The notes beneath the pieces were generated by a model. The model was not told where the DNA came from and did no database searches. It saw only the letters and a list, made by a program, of their open reading frames with translations. A DNA stretch of 64,000 nt, taken from contig OZ023273.1 of the NCBI GenBank assembly GCA_964007475.1, positions 30,367,557-30,431,556 of the forward strand. Reading direction: 5' to 3'. The position numbers were made by a program, and so were the translations under genes. Shown here one piece after another: positions 25,474-38,969 of this stretch (within the stretch, counting starts at the first letter, position 1; every line of letters starts with the position of its first letter). Source of the stretch: Hybos culiciformis (taxonomy: Eukaryota; Arthropoda; Insecta; Diptera; Hybotidae).

Positions 25474-25481
25474 CGATTAGG
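25474..25481 (+). repeat. Right 8-bp target-site duplication of the hAT element
   Basis: CGATTAGG, identical to 24478-24485. Confidence 0.9.
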
Positions 25482-28400
25482 AGTAAGTTCAATTAGGACT
25501 TAACTCTATGGGAAAATGTTGGAATTTTTAAAATTGTTTTGTGATAATAATAATATTATATTCGTTTGAATTTAATAAACATTTTCGAAACTCTAAAAAA
25601 AACATCACAAAGAACATTTAATAATTTTCTTCTTAAAGCAAATTTAATTTTTTATTAAAAGATACCCTTATTTCCTGTTTGTTCTTTTTTTTTTGTATTT
25701 TTATTTTAATCAAGAACATAATATTTTTAATTCAAATTCAATGCCAATATCAGATGCATTTTCCTGTTAATAAAAAAAAAAAAATAAAAATAAATTATTT
25801 AAAAGAAAATTAAAATATAAAAATAAATAAAAAATAGAAACTATATTTCATCATTGGCAGTAAGATTTTCATATATAAGTCAATAGAGGTCTATCTTTCA
25901 GATGTCGTAGTATCAATAAAATAATTCTTATATACGATTAAGTTTTGTTTTTTTTCGAACTTATATTTGTTATTTAATATTTTGTTTGCACTCTTTTCCT
26001 TATTAGTTGTATAGTCAAAAAAAAATTAAATAAATATATAGAATGCCAATTTAAATTTAGCTTTTGAAAAGAATAATAATAATGCATATTAATTTTTAAT
26101 TCGCCTAAGCCCCGTTTTTCACGAATGGCTGATTTCCAATAGAAAAATAGCGCATTCTAAATAACAAAATAAGCTTTATTATTGTTTTTTTTTTTTTTTT
26201 GATTTTTCATGTGTGGATGATGTTTTTTTTTACTTCAAGGTAAAATTTTTATGCATTTTTAGATAAAAAAAAAATTTGCAATGGATTTGAATAATATTAG
26301 GACATTAAAATGAAAAGTTTATAATTAAATATACTGTTAATATTATTTTTAGAAATATTTTCTAGGAGAAGAAAATAATTTTTATATGAAATAGAAATGA
26401 AAAATTTCGATTTGAATGCATAATGTTCGTGATCTGGATACTGCAGTGCGAATTAATTGCACCACTAATAATTTTTGTTCAACGTTTGGACAGTTTCTTA
26501 AATTTAGTATTCTGTTTCACTAAATACAACTTTTTTGTCAATAAAAATTTCCTTTTGAGTTAAAAACTAAATTTTATTTAGAATTTTCTCATTTTATAAT
26601 TTTGTCGCTGCGATGATGGAAGTTTCCTTCAATAGTAAGGTGTGTAAATAGCAAAACCTTCTGAACTTATTCTAAGAATTAATACAGAACTGTAAAACAG
26701 TGCAAATTGATTTCATAATAAACTTTGAAACAATACTCAATCTGATGGTCTAGCTCTTAGGTTCCTTATGGTCTCGCAAAACCGATTTAAAATTGTAATT
26801 AAGAAATATAATATGTGATTTTTGTATCCCAAAACCATGAACCGATTAATGTTCAAGCATTGTAATTTAAGTATTGGCTGATAAGTTCATAAAATTCTTC
26901 AAAACTAGAGAACTAGAAAGTTTAACAATTTCATATTAGGAACAAAAAATTAATTTTTGTTTTATTTAAGATCCAATTTCTTGTTTTTCCTTTCCCTGCC
27001 ATAAAATCTATGTAAAATAATTAAATCAAATACAATTTTAATACTTCTGCCAATTTTAGATGTAGTTTTTTAATATTATATTTTGTTTTTTTTATTTTTT
27101 TCATTAAGCTAAGGTATAAATTTAACACAAAATGTAAAAATCTAATATTAAAAACTATTACTTGTTGTTCTTGAAAAAAGAATTTTATTTCGTGTAACGA
27201 AAAAATAGAATGAACAAAATTAACATTTACTTTGAATAGTAAATAATAATAATAAAAAAAAAAAAAAATAATAATGTGGGGATTTAATAAATTTTATATT
27301 ATTTTTTTTTATAATATGAAATTAATATGCAAAAAATATTTTTACTGTTATAAGGTAATTTAAGATTTTATACATTATATATTTTATTTTTCCGAAACTT
27401 ACATAATTTAAGCATAGAAGAAGAAACAAACAAAAAATAATTAATGAAATTGATATGTGAATAATTTTTGGTCAGAGGATGCGTTTGTGGATGCACTTTG
27501 ATGAAAATTTTATTTATACTTATCTAAAAATGAATATTTATATTCATATGTATATATAACCTTTTTTTTAGCAATTTGTAGAGAATTTATAAGAAAATGG
27601 TAAACAATGCCCAAAAATCCTTTTTCATAAATTTGTTTTTTAATAATTATAACTTAAATGGAAATTTTTACAGAATAAAAAACCAAATTAAAGTCTGAGA
27701 TACGAGAAATTCAGATTTTCATCTTTAGATAATATCGTGAAAATTGCATCACTGCAACAGTTATCTAAAAAACAAATTTTAAAATTTAAACTTAATTTTA
27801 TCAAACATTAAAAAAAAAAAAAATTATTTTTATAATTATAAAAACAATTTAGAAACAAAAAAAATAAATTCTTAATAGAAACTTCTAATATTTTTTGTAT
27901 TTGAGCAAATAAATTGCAATTATCATAAAAGAAAATTTTAAATTGCACTTAAATTACCAAACAAAATTAAGAATTTTTTTTTTTTTTTTTTTTAGTAGCT
28001 ATTAAAAAATTTTATGCGATCGAGAAAAAAACAAAATGTGTGAAAAACAATTTTTCAAGTAAAGAAATTAAATTGACTAAAAATGTATGAAAAAAAAAAA
28101 TTATATATATACATACCTGAGTATATATTTTCTTTTAGAACTAAAAAAAAAAAATTTCCTATTTATGAGTGCATAGTTTTTTTTTTTTCTTCTTTTATAT
28201 TTGCAACCGTTAGGTGTAATTTTTGTTTTACCGCTTTATTTTCTATATAAATACTTTAATGTATATATAAACAAAAAAAAAAAAAAAAAATTACAAAAAT
28301 TTTCGCGGTCTAATACTAAAAATCTGATTAACTTGCTAAACAACTTTTTCTAACAAGTCATCATCACATATCCATCTTCTATTTTAATTTTTTTTTTTAT

Positions 28401-29479
28401 TTTATAATAATTTTTTATGTTTTTTTTTTTTTTTTTTTGGGAACAGCAGCTATACACAGTGTTGTTGATAACTAAAATATCAGATATTTTTATATCTGTG
28501 TATAAATGCAATAATGTCTATATGTATATCTAATGCATAAAATATGCAATATGCAGTCATAATCTTAAAACAATTTTTTTTTTTTTTTTAATTTATATAT
28601 CGGTAAAATTGAGTTTAAATTTATTACAAGAGACGAATATGATATTAAATTCATAAAATAAAATAAATAAAAAAAATAAAAAATGCTAATAAATTTGATG
28701 GTCTTATTCTTGTTATTATATTTTTGAAATTATATGGACACTATAAAAACCTACGCATACCAGAAAAGATTTATTGAAACGATTATTATGATTTCATTAA
28801 TTGTATACATATACAGAAATGAAAACTAGATTTTGATTTTTAAGAATATTGTGATTGTAAATTTGCAAATTTTTAATTAGTTTTTTTTTTTATATAAATT
28901 ATTTTATTATATAAATTATAATTATGTACAATAGTGCTAGTACATGTACAAGTGTTGCTATTCTTACAAATAATAACATTTTTATAAGAGATATTTGCGT
29001 AAAAAATACAATGGCAACCCGCTAGACCTATAACCTCCCAATTTTCATTTAATATAATAAATAAATAAAAAACAAAAAAAAAATATTAAAATTTATACTA
29101 TGCATTTAAATTTTTTTTTTTTAATATTTTTTACACATGATGTGTACGTCGTAAAATAAGTTAATTTTTTCGCTTGAATCATTTTATTTCTGTAAAATGT
29201 TTTTTTTTTTTTTTATTTTATTTTTTTTTTTAAGTTTTTAAACCATTTCAATTATATATTATTGATTTTTAAGGCATAATTATGTGAACGGTTTATTTTT
29301 TTGAAATATACAATATATGAAACAAAAATAAATACATAAATATCATCATAACAAATATATACAATAAACCATATACATAAAATATGGTACTTACATATAT
29401 GTAATTCAATAATGCCAATTAATAACGATATATTAATGTAGGGACGATAATCAGTCAAATTTTTGAAAATAATTAAAAA

Positions 29480-29585
29480 AACCGGATAGAAACTTTCAAT
29501 GGCCGGATTATGAATTTGTGCATTTGACGGCAGGCTAGAAAAGTAATTTAATTTATTTCGACATAAACCTAATTTCTATCTGGTT
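29480..29585. repeat. Short imperfect inverted repeat
   Basis: AACCGGATAGAAACT (29480-29494) is matched in inverse orientation by AATTTCTATCTGGTT (29571-29585) with two mismatches over 15 bp. The DNA between and just right of them is more G/C-rich than the flanks. This could be a very small or eroded MITE. No clear target duplication is visible. Confidence 0.3.
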
Positions 29586-32219
29586 AGTGACCCTTTTAAA
29601 TATTCATTTGCTGCACTGTTTGTAGTTTAGAGAAAGTCGTTTCAATAGATAAAAATTCTTGGCAGCCGGGACAACATCAAAATATTAAAATTGATTTACT
29701 TAATGAGTTTATTTTTGAAAGAATTTTATTGTCTTCAAAATTTGGATCCAAACAGTTTTCCAAAAATCTAATTTAGACAAACATAGAATCTTATGGAAGC
29801 GATAAATTTTTTTTTAAATAATAATATCGTTATTGAATGGTAATATCGATATTATGATTTATATATTTGTTTCTCATATAACTTTTTACCATTTTTCAAG
29901 AAATATAGAATTTTTTTTTTTTTTTTTTAAAGAATTTTGATGGAAAATAACTAATACGAAGAAAATTGAAAATAGAAAAATATACATAATAATATATAGA
30001 CATATGTGATGTTGTTGTTTTTTTTTATGTATAGAAAGTCATTTTTAAAGTACAGTCCCGTAAATCATTAAATTTCATTTTAATGTTTTTTTTTTTTTCA
30101 TATAAACATATTATTCAAAATGCAGAATATATAGCACTTTGTTTATATTTAAACATTAAACACTTTAATAAAATAAAAATACTAAGTAAATATAATTTGA
30201 AATTTTATTTTTTTATTTTTCAATTAACTAAAAGGATTAATTTTTTTATTTTATTTTATTTTTTTCATTTTTAATTAATTTCTAATTATCATGGTTCCAA
30301 CTTTGTATTACAATTTGCATAATGTTTTACACAAATTGGTAATTTGAAGAAAATTATTCAACGATTTTGTAATACAAAGTTTAAAATTTTTTTTAACAAA
30401 AAAATTAGAAATTTAGAAGTCACAATAAAATATTTTCAAGTGGATTATAGAAAGAGAGTTTTGATATAATAAAATTAGAGGCTCGAATTAAAATGAAATT
30501 CAGAGTTCTATTTTGTCCTTTATTTCTTGTTAACTTTTTCAGGGAAATGAAGTGGACTTTGTTATGTAAAAATATATTCCGGATAACAAATATTCCACTT
30601 TCATATTTCACTGTGTCAGTGCTGGTGTACTACATTTGTGAAATAAAACCTCTTTTTCTATTTACTTTTACTAAGTTTTTGATACAATGCTATGACAACT
30701 GCAAAGTGAATAAAAATCAAAATGTTTCTAAATAAAATATTATTTTGGGAAATAAATAAAGTAGAATTCAAAATAAAAAAATAAAAAAAAATATTATTTT
30801 TCCCAAGTACAATGCGAATAATTGTAATTCCGGAAAATATGTGTTTTTTTTCGTTAATACAAACACATTATTAGCTTTCCTGGAAGTACAGATTGGACAA
30901 TCATGCGATCACGATCGATTACTAAAGATATAAGAAGCTAGTGTAAAAAAAACAACAGACAGTCAGACAAACGTTGGTCGACATCGTGACAAATATCTCT
31001 AGTTTAAACTCACTATCCGGAATCATGTTTCGTTCCCTTTTTGGAACTTCATGAGGACTCAAAGAGAACTTTTTGTCATTTTACACTCATTAATAATTGT
31101 GTTTCAAGAAAATAAATCATCTCTCTCTCTTTGTATCTAAAAATAAAAAGTTTGTAGTTTTTGACGTTATTATATCGAGTTTTTATTGTTTTGCCACTGA
31201 AGCTGTAAGAAAAAAAAAAACAAATTATTATTAAATATTTTTTTTAACTAAAAACAAAAAAATTTTTTATTTTTGTGAATTATAAAAGTTTATTATAACA
31301 AAAAAAAATTGCATTGCATTTTATATAATCTCAATTACTTTTTTTTTTTTATTAAAATAAACAAAACACAAAAAAACGTTTCTAGGTCACAAAAATATGT
31401 CTGAATTATTAAATAAATAAAAAAATAAAAAAAATAAAATTTCTTATCTGTTTGCGCTTTATAAATTTTTCGGCTTATCTGATGAATTTTGTACGTTTTT
31501 CATTATTTTTTTGAGTATATTTAATTTGCAAATAATATATAATTTTTTTATTATGAAACCAATTGTATTTTAATAAAAATAAATTGATTTTCTGGAAGAA
31601 AAATAAAATAAAATTTTCTTACTATGTAATTGAAAAAATTATCCCCAAAAAAATAAATAAATTGGGTCAACAATCTAATCGCATCTCATTATCGACTTGA
31701 CTTTCTAGCCATTCAACATTCAATTTCAACAATTGACAATTTGAACTTCTTTCCCTGTACACACTGTAAATTTGGAAAAAAATCTATATCTATTAGCTCA
31801 AACAAAAAAAAAAAATACTGAAGTGTAGAGCCTGCTTTCAACATTAGGGTTTAAAATATTTTCATAATATTATTTTTTATTTTTTCTAATATCGCTCTCT
31901 GTTTATATACTAACTTTCATCGAAATCAGCAGTCGAATCCTTAGTTACAATAGGAGCTAAATTATTATTTTAAATTTTGTAAATTGAAATCAACTCATAC
32001 ATCAGCTTACAGTTCAAGTACTTGAACACAATCGGGGTTTTTTAATTTTTTTTTATCAATATCCATCTTCCCATTGCAAATTTTCCAAATTTAGCCGGTT
32101 GAAGGTTATAAGTTGGGGAATCTCACTTCTGGTTGGCTGAAAGTGACCGAGGTTATGCATTTTTTGTTATTTAAATGATCGAAATTTGCCAAGTAGTTTA
32201 ATAGTTGTTATAAGTTATA

Positions 32220-32262
32220 AGTACAGACAGTACAGACAGTACAGACTGACGGACTGACAGAA
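32220..32262. repeat. 9-bp tandem repeat (TACAGACAG)
   Basis: Three direct copies of TACAGACAG, the last one imperfect, are followed by TGACGGACTGACAG. CAGACAGAC-rich strings of this type are frequent in dispersed fly repeats. A reverse-orientation relative (TCGTCTGTCCTTG) lies near 63083. Confidence 0.7.
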
Positions 32263-34348
32263 AGTGAAAACATATAGTCCTTTTTTCACTTTTTAATGGA
32301 AAACAGGCTGAAAACATGCAAACCATAGATAATTACAATATTTAATAAAAAAAACTAGCCTAAACAAATAGCTTTTAATGTCACCCAAGTGCCTTAAATT
32401 TTGTTAATATTGTAAACATTTTATATGCAATAATGCAGTAAACAACAACGTGTCCGACAAATGCCAAAAATAATTTTGTTTTGTATATACAACAATAACG
32501 AAATTCATGAAAAAATATCGAATTTCAAAAAAATTTAATTTGCTTGTTACAAATTCTCAACTTTTTATCGGTGTAAAAACTTTATTTAAAAAAAAAAAAA
32601 TGAATTATTTTTATCGGCTCGCGTTTTTTTTAATTTTTAGAACTTATTGATTATGTGGTTAAGATAGTTCAACTATTTTTTTTTGTAATGTAATTTATTA
32701 TTTGTTATGACGTTTCAGTATTTTCAATAATTTTTTTTTATTATGATAACGTTAAATTGGGAATTATTATTATTAAAAAAAAATGCAATAGTGTAATACA
32801 ATGTGTATAATTAATTGATTACAATTAAATCATCACGAATTAAAATCTCTTCACATTTTGATAATATAGGGATTAATACTATTGGAATTTTGTAAAACAA
32901 AAATTATGGGGAAATCTTTAAACTTACTAGTCTTTTAAAATTAAAAATTGATTTCGATAGAAAAACATTTCAAATAATTTCGTTCGTTGTTAAATTTCAA
33001 CTTTTTATTCAAATTCATTTTTAATAAAATTATCTTAAATTCATTAATATAAATATTGAGAATTTTTTTTTGTTGATATTTTTATCAATGAGCCATATAA
33101 TTTTAAAACTCAATCAACATATACCTGGAATAAACAACAAACACATAATGTAATATTGACTTCAAATGCATACATAATATAAAATGATACAATTGCTAAT
33201 AAAATTAAACACTTAATTTAAAATCAAAAAGTAATTGCCTTAAATTTATTGCACAATTGTAGAGAAATTGTGAAAATAAAATTGTAAATAAGAATAAACG
33301 TGACATAGAAACCATAAACCTACTAGTAAATCCCAAGTTATCCTCATCTATTTATCTATATATTTAGTTAAGTATTAGGAAAATTTTATTCATATAATAT
33401 TTTATATATATATATATAGAAAATAATTTCAAAGAAAATACAAATAATATGAATGAAATTTAAATACTAAATGGTAAAAATGTGCACAGGTAGTATTTTT
33501 TAATATACATACAATACATAATATATGTACATGTAAGTTTATATAGGTATATATTTATTTAGTATAGTTTGTGGATGAGAGTAAAAGGTATATAGAACAT
33601 GTAGTGTGCAATTTTTATATATATATTTTTTTTTGCTATTTCTCCCATTCATTAATTGGATTAAAGCATATATTTATGGGATGGTTTTGCTGGCGGATAG
33701 ACCGATTAAATCAAATTTGGTAGCATAATATTATTTGATGTGCATACATTTTAGGTATACAAAAAATACATGTTATTATGCATATTCTGTATTAGAAAAT
33801 GCATAAATCAAAATATTTAAATAAAATTGAAATACCAATATGTATATATATAGTTGAAAATTGTTTATACATATACAGAAGTATATATGTTAGAGGAGAA
33901 AAAAAATTAATTTATTGAAATTAACTTTAAATTATTAAAGCTAACGTTGCATGAAGTCTGTATTCTATATAATTTTTTTTAATAGCATCTTAAGCGACAC
34001 GGCCGATTTGCATGCTGACCGCATAAATAATAAAAAAATATATATACGAAAAAAATAATAATGTAAAGGGAAATTTTTCAGTTCGCTGAAAAAATCACCC
34101 AAAGCCAATGAAACCCGAAAAGGCCGATAATATATATAGTTTGTTTTTATTATAATTCATTTATCGAATATTGAGAAAGTAGGAAGAAATAATTTCTTTT
34201 CATTAAAGAAAAGTTAATAAGAAAACAATATTTTATATTATTTATAACGCAAAAAGTAAAATTATTTCACGGTTAAATTTTCATCGCTGTCGCACAATCT
34301 GCATAAACATTGATTATCACATTCTTAAGATTTAGAGTTAGCAAACCA

Positions 34349-34380
34349 GTTCTTGGGATACGTGTGTATACGCCAAGAAC
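34349..34380. repeat. Compact hairpin
   Basis: GTTCTTGG (34349-34356) pairs with CCAAGAAC (34373-34380). Inside it ATAC/GTAT adds a second short stem around GTGT. It lies in a more G/C-rich patch of an A/T desert. It is too small for a typical animal microRNA precursor. Confidence 0.45.
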
Positions 34381-35057
34381 CCTAAAAATATGTTATTTGT
34401 AGATAATAAAATGCGAATGTTTTATGTAGAAATTTTCGTACACAATTAATGGCTGTACAGATTTTATTAAATACAATTTTTGGATATGAAGGTTTATCTG
34501 ATTAAGTACCAGACTTATCCTTGTGCTATTCCTAAAGAAATTTTAATTATCATTGTTTTCAGTTGGTAACAGATATACTTTCGTTAGAGATGCCATTATC
34601 TTTTTTGGCCGTTGGGTTTTAAAAAAAAAAAATTACGATAAAATAACATGAAAATTTATTAAAAGTCATAAAATGCATTATTTAGCTTAATTTCTCAGGT
34701 GCCGTTGTTCGGAAAACAAAATAAATAATTAATGGTTTAGCTTGAAAAATTAGGTAAATCAAATTTCAATTCATAATTATATAATATGTATGAAATTTGA
34801 ATAGTAAGTTAAATGTAAAAAAATGTTGATTAGAGTGCATTTTGGATAACATTAAAATGCAGTAACTAGTTATTTCGCATATATGCATTTTTGGTATATC
34901 ATTATATGATTTGAAACATCAATGAACCGGTTTGTTTACCTTGGAACATGAAGTTCATTCATAAAATTGTTACATTGTAATAAAATATACAAATTTATTT
35001 ATGTTGAAATTTGTACATGGGTACGTAACATTATAGAAGTATTATTTTTCTCTATAT

Positions 35058-35078
35058 TATATATATATATATATATAT
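35058..35078. repeat. TA dinucleotide microsatellite
   Basis: About 21 nt of uninterrupted alternating T and A. Confidence 0.9.
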
Positions 35079-35397
35079 GGGTATACATATTTTGAAAGCA
35101 ATTACATGTATAATATTCGCATAATATATTCATTATAGCAAATTGAAATAGAAAATGTGGATAAAATGTTTTGAAAAATTAAAAATTTTTTAATAACATA
35201 AATGCATAGGTATGTAATATTTTAATATCTTTAATAAATGAGGGCCACTTGATAATAAAGTCTCGTATATAATTTGATTTTCATATTGCAATTGTTTTTA
35301 ATTAAAAAAAAAAGAAGTTAATTCTAACATCACTTAAATAAGTCATTTCAAATTTTCAACACCTTGCTTAGTGTACCATCGTGAATAAATGTTTTAA

Positions 35398-35973
35398 TGC
35401 TAGAGATAGAGTCGACGTAATTCACGCGTCGACTCTATTACGCGTATGCGCGTAAAAAAAATAAAAAAAACCTGTTTTTTTTACCTGTTATGCTCAACGC
35501 CGTTCACATGCGAAAAACAAAAGAGAAAAATTAAATTAGAAAAATAAAATGGATTCTGTTTGTAATATTTTTATAATGCTTTTTAATTTATTTATAACTT
35601 AATAAAACATAAAAAATTTTAATAAATTTGCAATAAATAATTATTTAATTTTTATTTTTGAATATAATTATATTTATGAACTTTTTTATTTTATTAAATA
35701 ATTATTTGTTTGTAAAATTTTTTTGTTCTAAAAACAACAAAATAAACAACACTATTTTTTTTTTTTAATTACAACAAAATAAACAACACAATTATAAACA
35801 AATGATTTCCACAATGTACGGCGTAAAATACTGGGAAAGTTAAAATATTTCAACTTTTACGCGCGTAAGCTACGTTTTACGTCGTTGCGTATAGCCGGTC
35901 TCATACATTTTCATACAATTTGATTTTTTACGTGCGTACACGCGCGTGAATTACGTCGACTCTATCTCTAGCA
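35398..35973. mobile_element. Non-autonomous DNA transposon with perfect 31-bp TIRs, PIF/Harbinger-like
   Basis: The 576-bp element starts TGCTAGAGATAGAGTCGACG and ends with the exact inverse. The two 31-bp termini (35398-35428 and 35943-35973) match at every base. TAA flanks both sides (35395-35397 and 35974-35976). A 3-bp TWA duplication is typical of PIF/Harbinger elements, but three bases could also match by chance. The ends are rich in CG and GTCGAC/TACGCG words, unlike the host DNA; the middle is A/T-rich with T and A runs and no transposase frame. Perfect TIR identity implies a recent insertion. Related nearly palindromic GTCGAC-type MITEs elsewhere in the genome would be expected. Confidence 0.82.
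35406..35438. repeat. Subterminal perfect hairpin inside the left end of the transposon
   Basis: ATAGAGTCGACG (35406-35417) pairs perfectly with CGTCGACTCTAT (35427-35438) across TAATTCACG. The left end can therefore pair both with the right end and with itself. The right end lacks the extra arm, so the two termini are asymmetric. Confidence 0.85.
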
Positions 35974-36540
35974 TAAAGGTTTAATATAGAATTTGGAAAA
36001 AACTTCAAATATTGAATTACGATATGTTTAATATGCCTGATGTCTTAACACGCTTATCTAATTATTAATAATGACTGTGCTGATCCTCCGAAGAAATTAT
36101 TGTATCACTTTAGTGGTCACAAATTTAAAAGTCCTCAACTAGACATAAAGAAAATCATGGAGCTACCATGAAATCAAACAAATACTACATAATTTTTATA
36201 TTTAAGTAGTTTTATTTTCGGCATTGAATGACAGTAGTTGCACATTTATATATACATAATATAAAGTGTACAATTCTATGTTCCTACATAACTATAGTTA
36301 TTTTAATTCTTTTAGAGAACTTAAATGCTTAGAATTAAAAACATATGAAAATCGTTTTGGAACATTTATTTTCCACTTGTAAAATCAACATTATATTTAT
36401 TTAAGCTACAGAAAAATGAAAAATGAAAAAAAAAAAGAAAAAAATAAAAATAAAAAAAAAATATCTAAAAGAAAATAAGAAGAAAAATGAACATCTAATC
36501 AAAATCATATTCTACGTGTACAATGTGTTCTACATAATTT

Positions 36541-36563
36541 ATTATTATTATTATTATTATTAT
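36541..36563. repeat. ATT trinucleotide microsatellite
   Basis: Over seven uninterrupted ATT units. Confidence 0.9.
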
Positions 36564-36758
36564 GTTGTTTACTATACATACAAATTGACATAACAAAATA
36601 GTTTTTATATGGTATAAGAAGGAAGTAAAAATCTATATTTTTTGTAATAAAATTTATAATAAAATTAAATTATATTTTCCCTTTAAAAAAATATAATTTT
36701 TCTTCAAAAAAAAAAAAAAATTAAATAAATAAAAATAAAAATGTATTTTTATTATTAT

Positions 36759-36779
36759 AAAAAAAAAAAAAAAAAAAAA
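36759..36779. repeat. Poly-A run of 21 nt
   Basis: Twenty-one A residues followed by CAGATAC, similar in form to the run at 14901-14921. Confidence 0.75.
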
Positions 36780-37745
36780 CAGATACAAATTGAGTTCATA
36801 GGAAATGATAAATTTTTATATTGATTTTTTTTTTTTCATTACAATAAATTTTTAATAATCTTAGTAATTTTTTTTTTCACCAATAACAGAAAAATAATTT
36901 AATTTTCTAATTTTTTATAAATTTCCAGGGGCAAACCAGCACCAAAAGAACATTTGCATAAATATTAAAATCCGACAATAATGGAAGTATCGCAAAAAAA
37001 TATTAATAAGGCGGAAAATGATTGGCAATAAGGGTAACAAATTGGGAATAAAAGCTTTATGCCTTGTTTATAGCTAATTTACCTATCTGAAAAAATGGTC
37101 CCGTAAAAACCGATTTTCTATTTTATTATTCTATTTATATTTAAGCAAATTTACTGAAAATGAAGATATTAATATTATCTATTTTTCGTAAAAAGAATTT
37201 TTTAAAAATATTTTCAAATAATTAAGAAAATTGAATTTATTTTTTTTTTGATATCTGAAAAATTTCATTACTTCACAAAATTATTTTTTTGTTTCTTTTT
37301 CATTACGTTTCCTACCTATCATAATATTTTTTTACGATACCTTTCCTGTCAAAAATTTTTTTTTTGTTTTTTTTTTTATATTTTTTGCAGTTGATTTTTT
37401 ACTTTCAGATAAAATTAGCTGTGAATAGGTTTCCGGAACATTCCTCCAAAAATTACTTTACTATGGTAGCTATAAACAACGCATTAATTTAGCAATACAC
37501 TTGAAAATTAATTTTTATCTCGTGAAAATCTCATAAAATATGTCACAAATTCTTAGAATTGACGTGATTTTACGAAATTATTTAAGCATTATGATTTCTA
37601 GAAATTTATTTTTATTTTTATTTAAGTTGGTTTTTCCTTTCAACCGGTAAAATTAACTATCAAACAAGTTAGTACTTAAAAGCTTAAAACTATATATATT
37701 GTATACCATCATATAGTATGTACAAATTTCCATGTAACTAACTAT

Positions 37746-38108
37746 ATGGAATATATTTTCGCCTCAATTTTTTTTTTGCATGACTTAAATTCATATTCAA
37801 TAACAAAAAAACAAATTCATCATAATGTCATTTTAATTGGAATCGAGAGGATAATAAATTGGTTAAATTTTAGACACAAATACCATCTTTTATTTTCATA
37901 TGAATTTACAAAAAAAAAACCAAATATTTATTTTAATTTTCACAAAAAGCTTTTCTCTATGTTAAAAAGGAAAATTCAGGATCACGAAAACATATGTGTT
38001 TTGACAACTTCATTCGCAAATACATTGAAAATAATATATTTTGATAAGAAACACCTGCAGCTACTTACTGTTTATATTGCTATTCTTAATAAAAACCAAT
38101 TCATATAA
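37746..38108 (+). other. Longest non-repetitive open frame in the window (120 codons), unrecognised
   Basis: The frame starts MEYIFASIFFLHDLNSYS and ends ILNKNQFI. The interior is not a homopolymer translation and includes QDHENICVLTTSFANTLKII. With stop codons near one in ten at this composition, a 120-codon frame is unusual but not impossible in 128 kb of two-strand sequence. There is no splice or promoter context, codon use is A/T-driven, and no domain is recognised. It may be a gene relic or chance. Confidence 0.2.
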
Positions 38109-38765
38109 TATGATAATTAATTAAATTCAGTTTAATTTTATATTAAGAAAAAACCCATATGTATTATTTTTTAACTACGAAAATATTTTTATTTTATTTT
38201 ATTTTTTTTTTTTAGTTAGAAATTCAATTAACGATAAGATAATGTTGGGAATAGTATATAATTTCAAAATATTTATAAGTCGATAAAAATGAAGATTTTT
38301 TTATTTATTTATTTAGTTTAGTTTTTTGTTTTTTTTTTGTTTTAATTTTGGCACCAAAATTATAATAATAATTAATACTTTTGTCTCGATTTTATACAAT
38401 TTTCTAGAACAACATTGAAGACCACTGACGCCTCGTTGAAATTCAATAACAGATAATAATTTTATTATTTGCACAAAAAAAAAAAAACAATTACAAAAAA
38501 AAAAAATTGTAACAAATAATATTTTTAGACATTATTATTGTAAAATAACTAAACACTGTACTTCTAGAAAATTTTATCAAAAAATTTATATCAAGGAAAC
38601 CAAAAAAGTTTTTATAAACAAAAAAAAAAATTATTATTAATAAAAAAAAAATTTAATTTTTTATTTGCAATTTTCAATGTCAGCTTATTACAAAGGAAAA
38701 AAAATTTAAATGCATTTTGATATGAAAAATGCATTCAGACTCACATCAATTCAAACAAAATTAAA

Positions 38766-38969
38766 ATGCCATCAAATTGCGCTGAGACATCATCGTTAAC
38801 AAAGATTCAAGATCAAAATTATTTCGGAAGGAATTTAATAAAGAAAATCATGTTTTCACTATCTTATATGATGTTTGCTGATATCTCTGGCCTATATCCA
38901 TTTAAGCTTTATTACAAAATACAAAAAAAAATAAAATTAAAGTTAAAGTTAAATAAGAATTTCCAATAA
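38766..38969 (+). other. 67-codon open frame with a plausible start context, unrecognised
   Basis: The ATG is preceded by AAATTAAA, a favourable insect context. The first 25 codons (beginning MPSNCAETSSLTKIQDQNY) have balanced composition, whereas the tail is K/L-rich and low complexity. A coding exon covering only the first part is possible, but no donor is seen. Weak evidence. Confidence 0.15.

Larger units (their letters stand above)
25482..35394. other. AT-rich tract with dispersed-repeat scraps
   Basis: Mostly low-complexity A/T. More complex patches occur at 26400-26800, 29480-29700, 30860-31100, 31900-32280, 33980-34130 and 34260-34400. The patch at 30922-31080 is open for 52 codons on the minus strand and contains a GTCTGACTGTCTG string on that strand. 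That string resembles the GTCTGTC-bearing dispersed repeats common in fly introns. At 34070-34085 a short hairpin closes on a TTCG loop (TTTTTCAG TTCG CTGAAAAA). No exon can be supported. Confidence 0.45.

Noticed and set aside
34349..34380. Hairpin considered as a microRNA precursor
   Set aside because: Total length of 32 nt with a stem of about 12 pairs is well below animal precursor size.
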